DNA of 64,000 nucleotides from Pseudodesulfovibrio tunisiensis (GCF_022809775.1 NZ_CP094380.1:372001-436000); one strand, 5' to 3'. Positions 17,584 through 27,428 are shown, counted from the first letter of the stretch. Numbers and translations: made by a program. The notes: generated by a model from the letters alone, not told the origin.

Positions 17584-18680
17584 CTATTTTGCGAGCTTGC
17601 CCTGCACGCCCTTCACGAGCATCTGCATGGACAGGAGCTGGCCGTCGTCGAACTTCTTGCCCGCGGGCAGAACTTCGTTGCCGTTCTGGTCGTAGAGGGG
17701 ACCGGCAAAGATGTCGTCCTTGCCGTCCTTGAGCTGCTGTATTGCGGCCATGACCTTGTCGCGGACATCCTGGGGCACCTTGGCGTTGAAGTCGGCGAGT
17801 TTCACGGCGTCGGCCTCGAAGCCCTTCCAGTAGCGTTCCACCTTCCAGGTGTCGTTCAGCATGTCGTTGATGGCCTTCACGTAGTAGGGGCCCCAGTTCA
17901 GCAGGGAACTGGTCAGGGCACATTCCGCGCCCCAGGAGGCCGCGTCCGTGCCGTAGCCCAGAGCGGGCACGCCTGCGGCACAGGCAGCAAGGGAGCTGTC
18001 CGGGGTGTCGGCCATCTGGCGGATCAGGTCATGCTTCCTGGCGACCAGGGTCTCGGCCAGCGTGGTTTCCTTGACCGGGTCGGCCCAGGAGTTCAGCCAT
18101 GCGACCGTGTTCACGGTTTCGCCGTGCTTCACGCCGCTTTCCGCAAGGCCGCGAAGCTGGCCCAGAGTGAAGGCGTTCACGCCGCGCACGGGTTCCGGAA
18201 TGGGATGGGTTCCCACGGTGCCCACGTTGGTGAAGCCCATCAGACCTGCCAGATAGCCGCAAATGTAGTCGGCCTGATAGATGCGGCCCATGTAGGTGCG
18301 CATGTTGGGCAGGGTCTTGTAGCCGGAGCAGTGCTCGAACTTGATGTTCGGGTAGTCCTTTGCCACGCGGTACATGGGATCCATGTGATCGAAGCAGGTG
18401 CCGAAAATGATGTCGCAGCCGTCCTCGGCAAATTCGCGGAACACGCGTTCGGCGTCAGGGCCGAGTACCCTTTTCCTTGTACACGATCTCGACCTTGTCG
18501 CCGAGTTTCTCCTTGAGGTACTGGATGGCATTGTAGTGCGCCGTGGTCCAGCCCCGGTCGTCGATGGTCCAGAGCAGGGCAAAGCCCGCCTTGATCTTCT
18601 TCTGGGCGAAGGCAGCAGCCGGGAGCCGCCAGCACCATGCACAGCATGGCCAGCAGGCACAGAGTCACCAAACGTTTCAT
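17584..18680 (-). pseudogene. BMP-family nucleoside-binding protein, interrupted by two single-base insertions
   Basis: A BMP (PnrA/Med-type) binding protein read in three successive frames. From ATG at 18680 a signal peptide MKRLVTLCLLAMLCMVLAAP is encoded. A surplus C in the run at 18621-18623 then shifts the frame; in the next frame the expected AAAFAQKKIKAGFALLWTID and WTTAHYNAIQYLKEKLGD follow. A surplus base in the run at 18468-18470 shifts again, and from VLGPDAERVFREFAEDG onward the remaining ~290 residues are intact to the stop (KFDDGQLLSMQMLVKGVQG). Removing one base at each site restores a full-length 364-residue protein. Sequencing error in two homopolymer runs is as likely as real decay. 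It is the first gene of the transporter operon. Confidence 0.85.
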
Positions 18681-19185
18681 TTTTCCTCTCCCGTTTTAGT
18701 GATGTATCATGGAATATGAGCCAAAAGAAAAAAGAGAAATTTGTCTCAATTCCATGGTGCGGTCAAGTCGTAAAACCGTATGGATTCCTGGTTGTTCGAT
18801 TGTATATCTATTTGGAATAAATGTTTAAATGTTGAATATGGACACGTGCTCCCGCTTGTGGAGAAAATTTGGTCGGTATTTCTTGGCGGGCTTGCGTTCG
18901 GCGTTGCTGCAATCTCCGCGGTATTCCACGGCTGGCGCCTGTTTGCCATGGCGGTCCTGTGTCCGACGGCATGTCCGTTCAAAAAAATAACACTTGCCTG
19001 ATAATGATTCGTGGTAATCGGTATGCACTCGGGATGTCCATCCGGCATGGTGGAAAATAACCCTTCCCGCCGGGAACGCATGCTGGTGGGGGAGGTATGG
19101 TGAATGGATCAAGACGGTGCAATCGCGGTCGTTGCGTGATGGGAATGCGCACAACCGTCTGTTCTTCGAGGTCGATGGAGGATGC
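18681..19185. other. Intergenic region between divergent operons
   Basis: About 500 bases between the leftward BMP operon and the rightward REC-GGDEF gene. It must hold both promoters, but I see no convincing -35/-10 pair, riboswitch or coding frame with a ribosome site. Confidence 0.5.
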
Positions 19186-20079
19186 ATGAGCCGGAAGATA
19201 TTGCTGGTGGATGATGACCGCAAACTGCTTGATTCCCTTGCCCTGACTCTCCGCAAATTCGAGGTGGAGACCGAGGCCGATCCGCATCAGGCTCTGGAGC
19301 GGCTGCGAAATGGGGATTACGCCGTGATTGTTTCGGACATGCTCATGCCGGGAATGAATGGGGTGGAACTGCTTGGTGCCGCCGTGCATGAGGCACCGAC
19401 CACTGCCCGGGTCATGCTCACCGGGCATGGTGATCTGGATATCGCCATGTCCGCCATCAACAGGTGCCGGGTGTTCCGTTTCGTGACCAAACCCGTGAAA
19501 GTGGACGAGATGCGGGAAATCGTGATGCTGGCCCTTGAGGAGCATGAGCGGCTTTTGGGCGAGGAACAGGCAAAGGCTGCATGCAATCTGGATGCGTTGA
19601 CGGAATTGCCGAATCGCAGCCTGTTCATGGACAGGCTGAAGCAGGCCGTAGCCGGGGCCATTCGCAACAAGGGCAAGGTTGGGGTGCTGTTTCTGGATTT
19701 TGATGGGTTCAAGCCCATCAACGACCAGTACGGGCATCAGGCCGGAGATCGGGTGCTTGTTGAAATTGGCTGTCGTTTGCAAGGTCGAATGCGTGGCAAC
19801 GATACCGTGGCCCGCTACGGGGGAGACGAGTTCGTCATTATTCTGCCGGAGGTTTCGGGAAGGGCGGGGGCCGCGACAGTTGCCCGCGAGCTTCTCGAAC
19901 TGGTCCTGCAACCTGTGGAGTGGAATGGAGGAACTCTCGCGGTGAGTGCAAGCATTGGCGTGGGGATTTTCCCTGATGATGGCCATACGATTCAAGCCGT
20001 ACTGACGGTTGCGGATTCCGCCATGTATCGGGCCAAGCGAAACGGAGGCGGAGCCGTGGTTCTGGGAACGGAAGACTGA
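19186..20079 (+). CDS. Response regulator with diguanylate cyclase output (REC-GGDEF)
   Basis: A 297-residue cytoplasmic protein. Receiver domain, residues ~1-120: ILLVDDDRK, the phospho-acceptor aspartate in VIVSDMLMPGMNG, VMLTGHGD and the lysine in FVTKPVK. GGDEF domain, residues ~135-295: DALTELPNRSLFMDRL, then RYGGDEFVIIL with an intact GGDEF active site. An RGND (R-x-x-D) inhibitory site lies five residues before it. This predicts phosphorylation-controlled c-di-GMP synthesis with product inhibition. ATG 19186 is chosen for GGAGG at 19177-19181; an in-frame upstream ATG at 19117 lacks a ribosome site. It probably takes phosphate from the kinase encoded downstream. Confidence 0.9.
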   Translation: MSRKILLVDDDRKLLDSLALTLRKFEVETEADPHQALERLRNGDYAVIVSDMLMPGMNGVELLGAAVHEAPTTARVMLTGHGDLDIAMSAINRCRVFRFVTKPVKVDEMREIVMLALEEHERLLGEEQAKAACNLDALTELPNRSLFMDRLKQAVAGAIRNKGKVGVLFLDFDGFKPINDQYGHQAGDRVLVEIGCRLQGRMRGNDTVARYGGDEFVIILPEVSGRAGAATVARELLELVLQPVEWNGGTLAVSASIGVGIFPDDGHTIQAVLTVADSAMYRAKRNGGGAVVLGTED

Positions 20080-20429
20080 CGGAACGATGGTTCCGACTGT
20101 TGACGTCTTGAAGGTGCGGGCAGGGATTGCATATCGCTGCCCGCAGTTGTTTGGATGGCAGATGTCTGTCTTCGAAAGCTTGGATTGGTAGGTGGGATAA
20201 CTACTTGCCGATTTGCTGTCTGTACTTTCTCAAAAACAGTGGTAGGGTGGAACTGGTTTCTGTTGTTGGCGTTTTTTCCGATGTCCGTTTGTTCTGACAT
20301 CTTATGCATGACCAATGATGATCCGGATCTGGTGGGATGCTGCATGAATCCGGAGGGTGGATGGCGTGTACCGATGCAGGCAATCGGAAACGGTTTCGAT
20401 CGGGCATGCTGGGCCGGAAAGGAGAATCC
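20080..20429. other. Intergenic region, no recognised feature
   Basis: 350 bases between the GGDEF gene and the binding-protein gene. An open frame crosses it but without a ribosome site or recognisable protein. A promoter for the following operon is expected here. Confidence 0.4.
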
Positions 20430-21653
20430 ATGCTGCTTTTTCGTCGAATGGTGCGGCTTGTACTGCTCGGGACTCTGGTTGGGCTGTTCTCGATTTCGGC
20501 GCACGCGAAATCCTTTCACATCTACATTGATGCGGATTTTTCCAGAGCCGCCGCTTCCGCTCTCGCCATTGAGCGCGGAATACGTACTGCTCTGGCTCAG
20601 GAGGGGAACAGGATGCTTGGCCAGCCTGTTCAGGTCATCCCCCTGAATCATCGAGGCAATTCGGCCCGAAGTCTGGCAAATCTGAAAAAGGTGCTTGCCG
20701 ATCCTCGGGCCTTGGCCGTTTTTGCCGGGCTGCATTCGCCTCCCCTGCTGGCGCACAGGGATTTCATCAACAGGAACAGGATTCTGGTTCTTGATCCCTG
20801 GGCTGCCGCCGGGCCGATTACGCGTCCAGCCAGCGGGGAAAACTGGATATTCCGCCTGTCCGTGGACGATTCCAAGGCGGGCGAAGTCATGGTGAGCAGG
20901 GCGGTTGATCAACGGGAATTCAAACGTCCTGCCCTGCTTCTGGAGAACACGGGATGGGGAAAGGCCAATCGAGGGACCATGACCACCAGCCTTGAGAAGC
21001 GGGGACTCGAAGCCGCAACCGTCATTCTGTTTGACTGGGGAATTCGCGAGGCTGGTGCGAGAATCATGCTTCGGGACATTGTCAGGGCCGGTGCGGACGT
21101 GATTCTGCTGGTGGCCAATGCTTCGGAGGGCAAGGTCTTCTGCACGGCCATGCAGGATCTGCCGTTGGCCGAACGGTTGCCCATCATCAGTCACTGGGGA
21201 ATAACCGGTGGAGATTTTCCCGAGGTTGTCGGGCCGTTTATGCGAAAGAAGCTTGATCTGGAGTTTCTGCAAACCCGATTCTCCTTTCTGGACATGGGAA
21301 GCAGGGAATTTCCCAACAAGGTGTTCAGGGAGGCCTCGGCATTGTTCCCGGACTGGCAGGCTCCGGAAGATATCGATGCGCCAGCGGGATTTGTGCACGC
21401 CTATGATCTGACCCGGATTCTCATGGCCGCCGCCCAACTGGCCGGACCGGAAGGGGATGCGGCTTCGATTCGTGCGCGGATTCGGCAGGCGCTGGCCAAT
21501 CTCGATCCTCCTGTGCAGGGGCTTGTCAAAACGTATGAACGGCCTTTCCGGCCTTATTCCGAAGTTGATCCCGATGCGCATGAGGCCTTGGGGAGCGAGA
21601 ATTTGACCTTTGGAAAATACGGGGAACGCGGTGAGATCATCCTTGTTCGATAG
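20430..21653 (+). CDS. Periplasmic ligand-binding protein (type 1 fold), probable sensor partner
   Basis: A 407-residue protein with a signal peptide (MLLFRRMVRLVLLGTLVGLF, cleavage near AHA|KSF) and a two-lobe type 1 periplasmic-binding fold (ABC branched-chain amino-acid / Peripla_BP_6 type). Lobe 1 shows AASALAIERGIRTAL and ALAVFAGLHSPPLLAHR; lobe 2 shows RPALLLENTGWGKANR and IVRAGADVILLVANASEG. No permease or ATPase is nearby. The next gene, 25 bases on, is a membrane histidine kinase, so the protein more likely presents a ligand to the kinase than feeds a transporter. ATG 20430 is preferred for GGAAAGGAG upstream. Confidence 0.72.
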   Translation: MLLFRRMVRLVLLGTLVGLFSISAHAKSFHIYIDADFSRAAASALAIERGIRTALAQEGNRMLGQPVQVIPLNHRGNSARSLANLKKVLADPRALAVFAGLHSPPLLAHRDFINRNRILVLDPWAAAGPITRPASGENWIFRLSVDDSKAGEVMVSRAVDQREFKRPALLLENTGWGKANRGTMTTSLEKRGLEAATVILFDWGIREAGARIMLRDIVRAGADVILLVANASEGKVFCTAMQDLPLAERLPIISHWGITGGDFPEVVGPFMRKKLDLEFLQTRFSFLDMGSREFPNKVFREASALFPDWQAPEDIDAPAGFVHAYDLTRILMAAAQLAGPEGDAASIRARIRQALANLDPPVQGLVKTYERPFRPYSEVDPDAHEALGSENLTFGKYGERGEIILVR

Positions 21654-21678
21654 CAACGGAGCCTCGGGAGCGGCAAAA

Positions 21679-23848
21679 ATGCGACATGAGGCAAAGCAGA
21701 CCTCGATTTCCCGACTTTTCATGGGATTTCTGGCCCTGCTTTTCGTGCTTCAGATGGCAATCGGAATCTTCGTCATCACGCATTTCATTGGCGGGGAAAT
21801 GTCCGCCATGCTCATGGGGCATGTGCAGAGCCAGTTGCGCAGCCATCAGGTCTCTCTGGAAAATTATGTGCGCGACCGGCTGCTGCTGCTCAGGGATTAT
21901 GCCGCGATGCCTGCCCTTGTGGCGGGAAGCATGCAGCCAGCGGCAAATATGGCCAGTACCGTTGATTTCATGGAGAACCTTTCCTTTCTGGATGAATCGG
22001 CGCTGTTCTGTCTGCAGGATTTTGCCGGGGTTTCGATCCATGCTTCACTTGGCGTTCCCATGTTGCATCTTCCCGAAGGGCCGGAGCTGGCATCTCTGAT
22101 CGAAGGGGATATGGAGTCCCTTGTCAGCATGGTTCAGGTGGAACAAGGCGGGCAGGAACAGGCGTTCTGGCGGTTCAGCGTGCCCGTGAAATATCAGGGC
22201 ATGCCCGAAGGTGTCCTTTCCGCCTTTGTCAGGGTGACGCTGGCCCCCTTTCTTGCCGAAGACAATCAGGACCAGCGACTCGCCATTCTCGGGCAGGAAC
22301 GGGAAGTCGTCTCGGTCGGAGTCGTGTCCCCGCCGGTCATACGGTTGCGGGCCGAAACCGGGTATCCGGGGATTTCCCTGGTTCAGGAGGTCAGCAGAAG
22401 CAAGGTGGAAAAGCGTCTTTCCTATCTGCTGGGCGCGTTGATAGTGGCTCTGGTGGTGGGGGCTGCCCTGTTCATGCTCGGCATTCATCTTGTGAGCAGG
22501 AAGTTCTTTCTGATTCCGCATGCCCGGCTTCAGACCCTGACGGATGAGCTGGAAAGGGAAGTGCAAATACGCACTGCGGACTTGCAGGAAAAAACGCAAC
22601 AGTTGTCTCTGGAAATTCAGGACCGCCGTGATGCGGAACTTCTGGCGCGGGAAACCGGGCAACTGCTCTCTGCTCTTCTCGAGGGCATTGGCGCCGCCTT
22701 TTTCATAGTTGAGCCCCATCAAGGGAAAATCGTACGTTCCAACAGCGTTGTCAGGAACATGTTCGGCATTTCTCCCAATGATCTGCCGGGGGATAGTGAC
22801 ATTCATGTCTATGCCGATCAGCTTGACATGGAGAGTGACTTGTTTTGCCCCAACTGCATTGAAGAAAGGTATTCGGAAAGTTCGGCCCGGCATGTGGATG
22901 GGCACAGCTTTTCCGTTGCCAGATACCTCGTGCCCATGGAGATACAGGAAAAACCTCATTGGGGAATTCTGCTGCTGGATATTACGGAACGGAAGAACCT
23001 CGAGCGCAGGCTCGGCATAGCCCAGAAGCTTGAATCGCTTGGAGAGCTGGCCTCGGGCGTCGCACACGAGATCAATACCCCCATTCAGTACGTCGGCGAC
23101 AGCGTGCGTTTTGTCGAGGAGGCGTTCGAGGACGTGCTGGGCATCATGAAAGCCTATGATTCCCTTGTCCGTGAATGCGTGAAGGACGAGGTCTGTCAGA
23201 CTTCCCTGACGAAAATCGCTTCGCTTGCCGAGGAGGCCGATCTGGAATTCATCATGACCGAAGTCCCCAAGGCCTGTGGCAGGGCCCTGGAAGGAACGGA
23301 CAGGGTCGCCACCATTGTCCGGGCCCTGAAGAATTTCGCACATCCCGGGGATGGGGGCAGGAAGGCCGTGGACATCAATCAGGCACTGGAAAACACGATC
23401 CTCGTGGCCAAGAACGAATGGAAATATGTTGCAGAAATCGAGAAGGATTTTGGCGATCTCCCTCTGGTGACCTGTCTGGCGGGGGATGTGAATCAGGTGT
23501 TTCTGAACATTCTGGTCAACGCGGCTCATGCCATTGAGGACGTGGTGGGCAATTCCGGTGAAAAAGGGAAAAATAACGATATCCACGCGAGTGGACGGAG
23601 ATGATGTCGTGGTGGGCATACGTGACACGGGTACCGGTATCGCGCCGGAGAATCGGACCAAGGTCTTTGATCCGTTTTTCACCACCAAGGAGGTGGGCAA
23701 GGGATCGGGGCAGGGGTTGGCCATTGCCCACGACATTGTCGTGGAGCGTCATGGCGGAACTCTCGACTTGGAAACCGAAGTGGGAAAGGGAACAGCGTTC
23801 ATCATCAGGCTGCCTGTCATGGGCGAAAATCGGGGTGGCGAATCATGA
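21679..23848 (+). pseudogene. Membrane-bound PAS sensor histidine kinase with a one-base frameshift
   Basis: A hybrid-less histidine kinase: TM1 about residues 12-33, a periplasmic domain of ~210 residues, TM2 about 250-270, a coiled coil (LEREVQIRTADLQEKTQQLS), a PAS domain and a dimerisation helix with phospho-acceptor H463 in LASGVAHEINTPIQY. The ATPase begins normally (NQVFLNILVNAAHAI, N box). The frame is then lost at an A5 run (23569-23573) and would stop at 23604. Dropping one A restores ITISTRVDGDD, DTGTGIAPENR, FDPFFTTKEVG and GKGSGQGLAIAHDIV to a stop at 23848, which overlaps the next gene by four bases. Sequencing error or true decay cannot be separated. Start 21679 has GGGAGCGG upstream. 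Confidence 0.83.
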
Positions 23849-25047
23849 AGCGAAGAATACTGTTTGTGGATGATGAACAGAGTGTGCTGGACGGGTTCAG
23901 GGTCATGCTGCATTCCCAGAGACGGGAATGGAGGTGCGCTTTCGCCCTGAGCGGGGAGCAGGGGCTGTCAATGATCCGGGAAGCTCCGTTCGACGTGGTG
24001 ATTGCGGACATGCGCATGCCGGGAATGGACGGGGCCGATTTTCTCAAGGAAGTGGAAAGGCTTCAGCCCGCAACCATCCGCATGATTCTTTCCGGTTATT
24101 CCGACATGCAGCTTCTGCTGAAGTCCGCGCGTCACGCTCACCAGTTTCTGAGCAAGCCGTGCAGTTCCGAAAAACTGATCAGCGCGATTCGACGTGTGAC
24201 GGGGTTGAGTCCGATTCTGAACAACGAGGCTGTACGGTCCATCGTCACCGGGCTCAATGCCTTGCCCGTCATTCCGGATTTGTACATCAGGATCACCCAG
24301 GAACTGGAACGTCCGGAGCCGGACTTGAAACGCATTGCCGAGTTGGTACAGCGCGATGTCGGCATGACCGCCACGCTGATGAAGGTCGTGAATTCCTCCT
24401 TTTTCGGTTTTTACCGGAAGATCAAGGACCCGGCTCATGCCGTGACTTTGCTAGGAATTGACGCACTCAAGGGGCTTGTGCTGGGGGCTCACCTGCTGAG
24501 CAAGCTGGATACGTCCTCATTCAAGGGATATTCCGTTGAAAAGCTGTGGGAGCACTGCCTGCAGACCGGGTATTTTGCCAAGACCATTGCTTCGGGAGAA
24601 GGGCGGGACAGGCAATTCGTCGAGGATTGCTTCATCGCCGGTATCCTGCACGATGTGGGGAAACTGGTGCTCGTGACCCAGATGGACGGTTTCTACAAAC
24701 CCGTGGTGGAGTCCGTGCGACAGGAGGGTGGCCCTGTGGTCGTACATGAACGACGCAGGCTTGGTGTCAGCCATGCCGAGGTGGGAGCCTATCTTCTGGG
24801 GTTGTGGGGGTTCAAGCAAAGCGTTGTTGAAGGTGTCTTCGGACACCACGGCGCCATTCAGGACAGGGGATCGTTGACAGAGGCTCTGGTCGTGCATGTC
24901 GCCAACGCACTGCAGCATGAACTTGGCCCGGCGAATTCCGGCTATGTGTTTGAACAGGTGCATTCCGATTGGCTGGAAGCCGCGAATACTGGCGACAAGC
25001 TGGAAAAGTGGCGGGAAGCCTGCATAAGGTATGGAGAGTCGATGTGA
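23845..25047 (+). CDS. Response regulator with HDOD output domain
   Basis: A 400-residue protein. Receiver: ILFVDDEQSVLDGF, phospho-acceptor in VVIADMRMPGMDG, ILSGYSD and the FLSKPCS lysine. HDOD domain, about residues 135-340: LNALPVIPDLYIRITQEL, the RDVGMTATLMKVVNSSFFGF core, and HDVGKLVLVTQM, which retains an HD pair and a later FGHHGAI. HDOD proteins usually act as non-enzymatic signalling scaffolds. It overlaps the kinase by four bases and the next regulator by four, so one phosphorelay operon is likely. Confidence 0.9.
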   Translation: MKRRILFVDDEQSVLDGFRVMLHSQRREWRCAFALSGEQGLSMIREAPFDVVIADMRMPGMDGADFLKEVERLQPATIRMILSGYSDMQLLLKSARHAHQFLSKPCSSEKLISAIRRVTGLSPILNNEAVRSIVTGLNALPVIPDLYIRITQELERPEPDLKRIAELVQRDVGMTATLMKVVNSSFFGFYRKIKDPAHAVTLLGIDALKGLVLGAHLLSKLDTSSFKGYSVEKLWEHCLQTGYFAKTIASGEGRDRQFVEDCFIAGILHDVGKLVLVTQMDGFYKPVVESVRQEGGPVVVHERRRLGVSHAEVGAYLLGLWGFKQSVVEGVFGHHGAIQDRGSLTEALVVHVANALQHELGPANSGYVFEQVHSDWLEAANTGDKLEKWREACIRYGESM

Positions 25048-26237
25048 GAAAAGGGCAACGGATTCTTTTCGTGGATGACGAGCAGAACATTCTGGATACC
25101 TACCGCTCTTCCTTGAGAAAACGTTTTGTTGTCGACGTCGCCCCTGGCCCCAATTTGGGGCTGGAAAAAGTGCGGGAAAGCGGCCCTTATGCCGTCGTGG
25201 TTTCCGATCTCAAGATGCCCGGCATGGATGGCATCACCTTTTTGCGCAAGGTGCAGGATGTTGCTCCGGACACGGTGCGGGTGATGCTCACTGGACATGC
25301 CGATCTCGGTTCCGCGATTTCTGCGGTCAACGAAGGGGCTGTTTTTCGTTTTCTGACAAAACCGATACCTCTGGACGAAATGATTCGCACCCTGGAAAGC
25401 GCTGTCGGGCAGTATTCCTTGGTGGTGGCCGAGCGCGAATTGCTTCGCGGTACCTTGAGAGGATGCATCAAGGTGCTCACCGATATTTTGAGTCTGGTCA
25501 ATCCCGAGGCGTTCGGAAGAAGTGAACGTGTGCGTCGTTATGCCGGGTATGTTGCGCAGCATCTGCATCTGAAACATGGGCTCTTTCTTGATTTGGCAGC
25601 CATGCTTTGCCAACTGGGGTGCGTGACCCTGACGGATACTGTCCTGCACAAGGCGTATCGGGGGGATGTCATGTCTCCTGAGGAGGAAAAGATGTTCAGG
25701 ATGCATCCCGCCATAACAGCCGACATGTTGGCAAATATCCCCCGCATGGAGCGGATTTCCCGGATCATTCAGCAGCAGGACGATGCCCTGGTCGACAACC
25801 CCACCATGCCGGTGGAAGCCAGAATCCTGAAAATATGTCTGGATTACGACAGCCTGCGGCAAAGGGGGCTTAACAAGCGTGACGCCATAGATGTCTTGCG
25901 GCGTCGGGAAGGAGTGTACGATCTCAAGATTGTGGACGTACTGGAGCGGGGCACCGCCGGGGAGGATGGTTTCGTGCGGCGTGAGCTTGCGCTTGCCGAA
26001 TTGCGTCCGGGCATGATTCTGGATGACCCCCTGTGGAGCGTTGACGAGGTGCATCTGATGGCGGAAGGCACGGAATTGACGGAAACCGCGCTTATTCGCA
26101 TCCAGAATTTCATGAAGGCCAAACGGTTGCCCACGAAAATTCGGGTTCTGCTCCCTCCCTCTCGGGGGAGAGGCCTGAGTTGGAAAGGGCTTCATGAGGC
26201 TCTCGGGGATTTTGATGGCTATGCCGTGGCTGTTTGA
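25044..26237 (+). CDS. Response regulator with degenerate HD-GYP-like output domain
   Basis: A 397-residue protein starting with GTG inside the previous stop (GGAGAG upstream). Receiver: ILFVDDEQNILDTY, VVVSDLKMPGMDG, VMLTGHADLGSA and FLTKPIPLDE. The C-terminal half aligns in layout with RpfG-type HD-GYP domains: ERVRRYAGYVAQHL, MSPEEEKMFRMHPAITADML and VEARILKICLDYDSL. The metal-binding HD of the usual LHDIGK segment is replaced by AAMLCQLGCVTL, and the later HHE/GYP segment reads IIQQQDDALVDNP. C-di-GMP phosphodiesterase activity is therefore unlikely; a binding or scaffold role is inferred. Its 3' end overlaps the opposite exchanger gene by 19 bases. Confidence 0.82.
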   Translation: MRKGQRILFVDDEQNILDTYRSSLRKRFVVDVAPGPNLGLEKVRESGPYAVVVSDLKMPGMDGITFLRKVQDVAPDTVRVMLTGHADLGSAISAVNEGAVFRFLTKPIPLDEMIRTLESAVGQYSLVVAERELLRGTLRGCIKVLTDILSLVNPEAFGRSERVRRYAGYVAQHLHLKHGLFLDLAAMLCQLGCVTLTDTVLHKAYRGDVMSPEEEKMFRMHPAITADMLANIPRMERISRIIQQQDDALVDNPTMPVEARILKICLDYDSLRQRGLNKRDAIDVLRRREGVYDLKIVDVLERGTAGEDGFVRRELALAELRPGMILDDPLWSVDEVHLMAEGTELTETALIRIQNFMKAKRLPTKIRVLLPPSRGRGLSWKGLHEALGDFDGYAVAV

Positions 26238-27199
26238 AAGAGCGCAACGAGCAGGTAGGTCAGGTAGCCTCCATAACAGAACAGCAGCACGGCGCCTTCA
26301 ATGCGATTGATTCGACCTTGCCGTCCGAATCCGTAGCCAATGATGAAAAGTGAAATCGTCAATGCCGTCATGAACAGCATGTCCCGATGGACGATTTCAC
26401 GTTCAACAGGCGTGGGGTGGATCAATCCCGCAATCCCCACGACGGCCAGTGTGTTGAACAGGTTCGAACCGATCACGTTGCCGAGACATATGTCGTGTTC
26501 GCCCTTGCGCGCGGCAATGATGGATGACGCCAGCTCCGGCAATGACGTTCCGATTGCGACGATGGTCAGCCCGATGACCAGATCGCCTGCTCCGAATGCA
26601 TGGGCGATTGTCACGGCTCCCCATACCAGAATTCGGGAACTGACAATCAGCAGAATCAGGCCGATGCAAAGTCGGAACAGGGCCTTTCGAATTGGAGCTG
26701 GACGTGCGTCGAGGCTTTGTTCCATTTCGTTGCCGAACGCGTCGTTTCTGTCTCGCAATCCGCTACGGATTGTCCAGATCAGCAACCCTCCGAAAACGAG
26801 AAGCAGCATGGCGGCGTCCATACGGGACAGGTTTCCGTCCCGGAGCATCCAGATGGCAAGCAGTGAAACAGCGGAAAGAACGGGAAGTTCCGTGCGCAGA
26901 ATACGCGACTGTACGGCAATGGGGCTTACTATCGCCGTGATGCCGAGAATCAGGGCAATGTTGGTGATGTTGGAACCATAGGCATTGCCCAAGGCTATGC
27001 CCGGATTGCCTTGCAGCGAGGCCAGCGTCGAAACCACGATCTCCGGAGCCGAGGTCCCGAATCCCACGACAACCATGCCGATCAGAAGCGGCGGCATGCC
27101 GAAATGTCTGGCCGTGCCTGCTGCCCCGTCAACGAATTTGTCCGCGCTCCATAGCAGGAGCCAAAGACCGCACAAAACGGCAGAAATCGACAGAAACAT
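26219..27199 (-). CDS. Calcium/sodium antiporter (CaCA family, YrbG-like)
   Basis: A 326-residue membrane protein with about ten helices and the two alpha repeats of the Ca2+/cation antiporter family: VVGFGTSAPEIVVSTLAS near residue 45 and VAIGTSLPELASSIIAA near residue 210, each with the ion-binding acidic residue. GNVIGSNLFN follows the second repeat. It exchanges Na+ or H+ for Ca2+ across the inner membrane. It is a single gene, convergent with the signalling operon (stop codons overlap by 19 bases). Its promoter side faces the left end of the integrated element. Confidence 0.88.
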   Translation of the reverse strand: MFLSISAVLCGLWLLLWSADKFVDGAAGTARHFGMPPLLIGMVVVGFGTSAPEIVVSTLASLQGNPGIALGNAYGSNITNIALILGITAIVSPIAVQSRILRTELPVLSAVSLLAIWMLRDGNLSRMDAAMLLLVFGGLLIWTIRSGLRDRNDAFGNEMEQSLDARPAPIRKALFRLCIGLILLIVSSRILVWGAVTIAHAFGAGDLVIGLTIVAIGTSLPELASSIIAARKGEHDICLGNVIGSNLFNTLAVVGIAGLIHPTPVEREIVHRDMLFMTALTISLFIIGYGFGRQGRINRIEGAVLLFCYGGYLTYLLVALFQTATA

Positions 27200-27326
27200 G
27201 CGTTTGCCTCATTCTTCATGTTGATGCGAGGGCATTGCGGAATCAAGACCTGCAATGCCCAGGAACGACTCTGGCGAGGCTCTATGCCGAAGACGTTCTT
27301 CGGTCAACAGCAATATTGCGAAGTCG

Positions 27327-27363
27327 GAAAAAAGAAGCCCCTTTTCACATGGAAAAGGGGCTT
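27327..27363 (-). terminator. Original tRNA-Leu terminator, now separated from the tRNA
   Basis: On the minus strand a stem of AAGCCCC with TTTTC and its complement is followed by TTTTTT. It abuts the truncated tRNA-Leu copy, so before insertion it terminated the tRNA transcript. Confidence 0.8.
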
Positions 27364-27368
27364 TCGTG

Positions 27369-27428
27369 TCCTTGGTACCCGGAGCGGGAATCGAACCCGC
27401 ACAGACCGAAGTCCGAGGGATTTTAAGT
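27369..27428. repeat. attL: 60-bp direct repeat (tRNA-Leu 3' fragment)
   Basis: Identical over 60 bases to 38918-38977. Bases 27373-27428 correspond, on the minus strand, to tRNA-Leu from the anticodon loop to the CCA end. The sequences diverge immediately outside the repeat. Confidence 0.92.

Noticed and set aside
20155..20646. A 163-codon frame before and overlapping the binding-protein gene
   Set aside because: Out of frame with a well-supported signal peptide and gene; no ribosome site.
23561..23580. Programmed ribosomal frameshifting in the histidine kinase
   Set aside because: A +1 shift would be required and the A run offers no known +1 signal (rare codon or stop at the shift site). 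A simple one-base indel explains it better.
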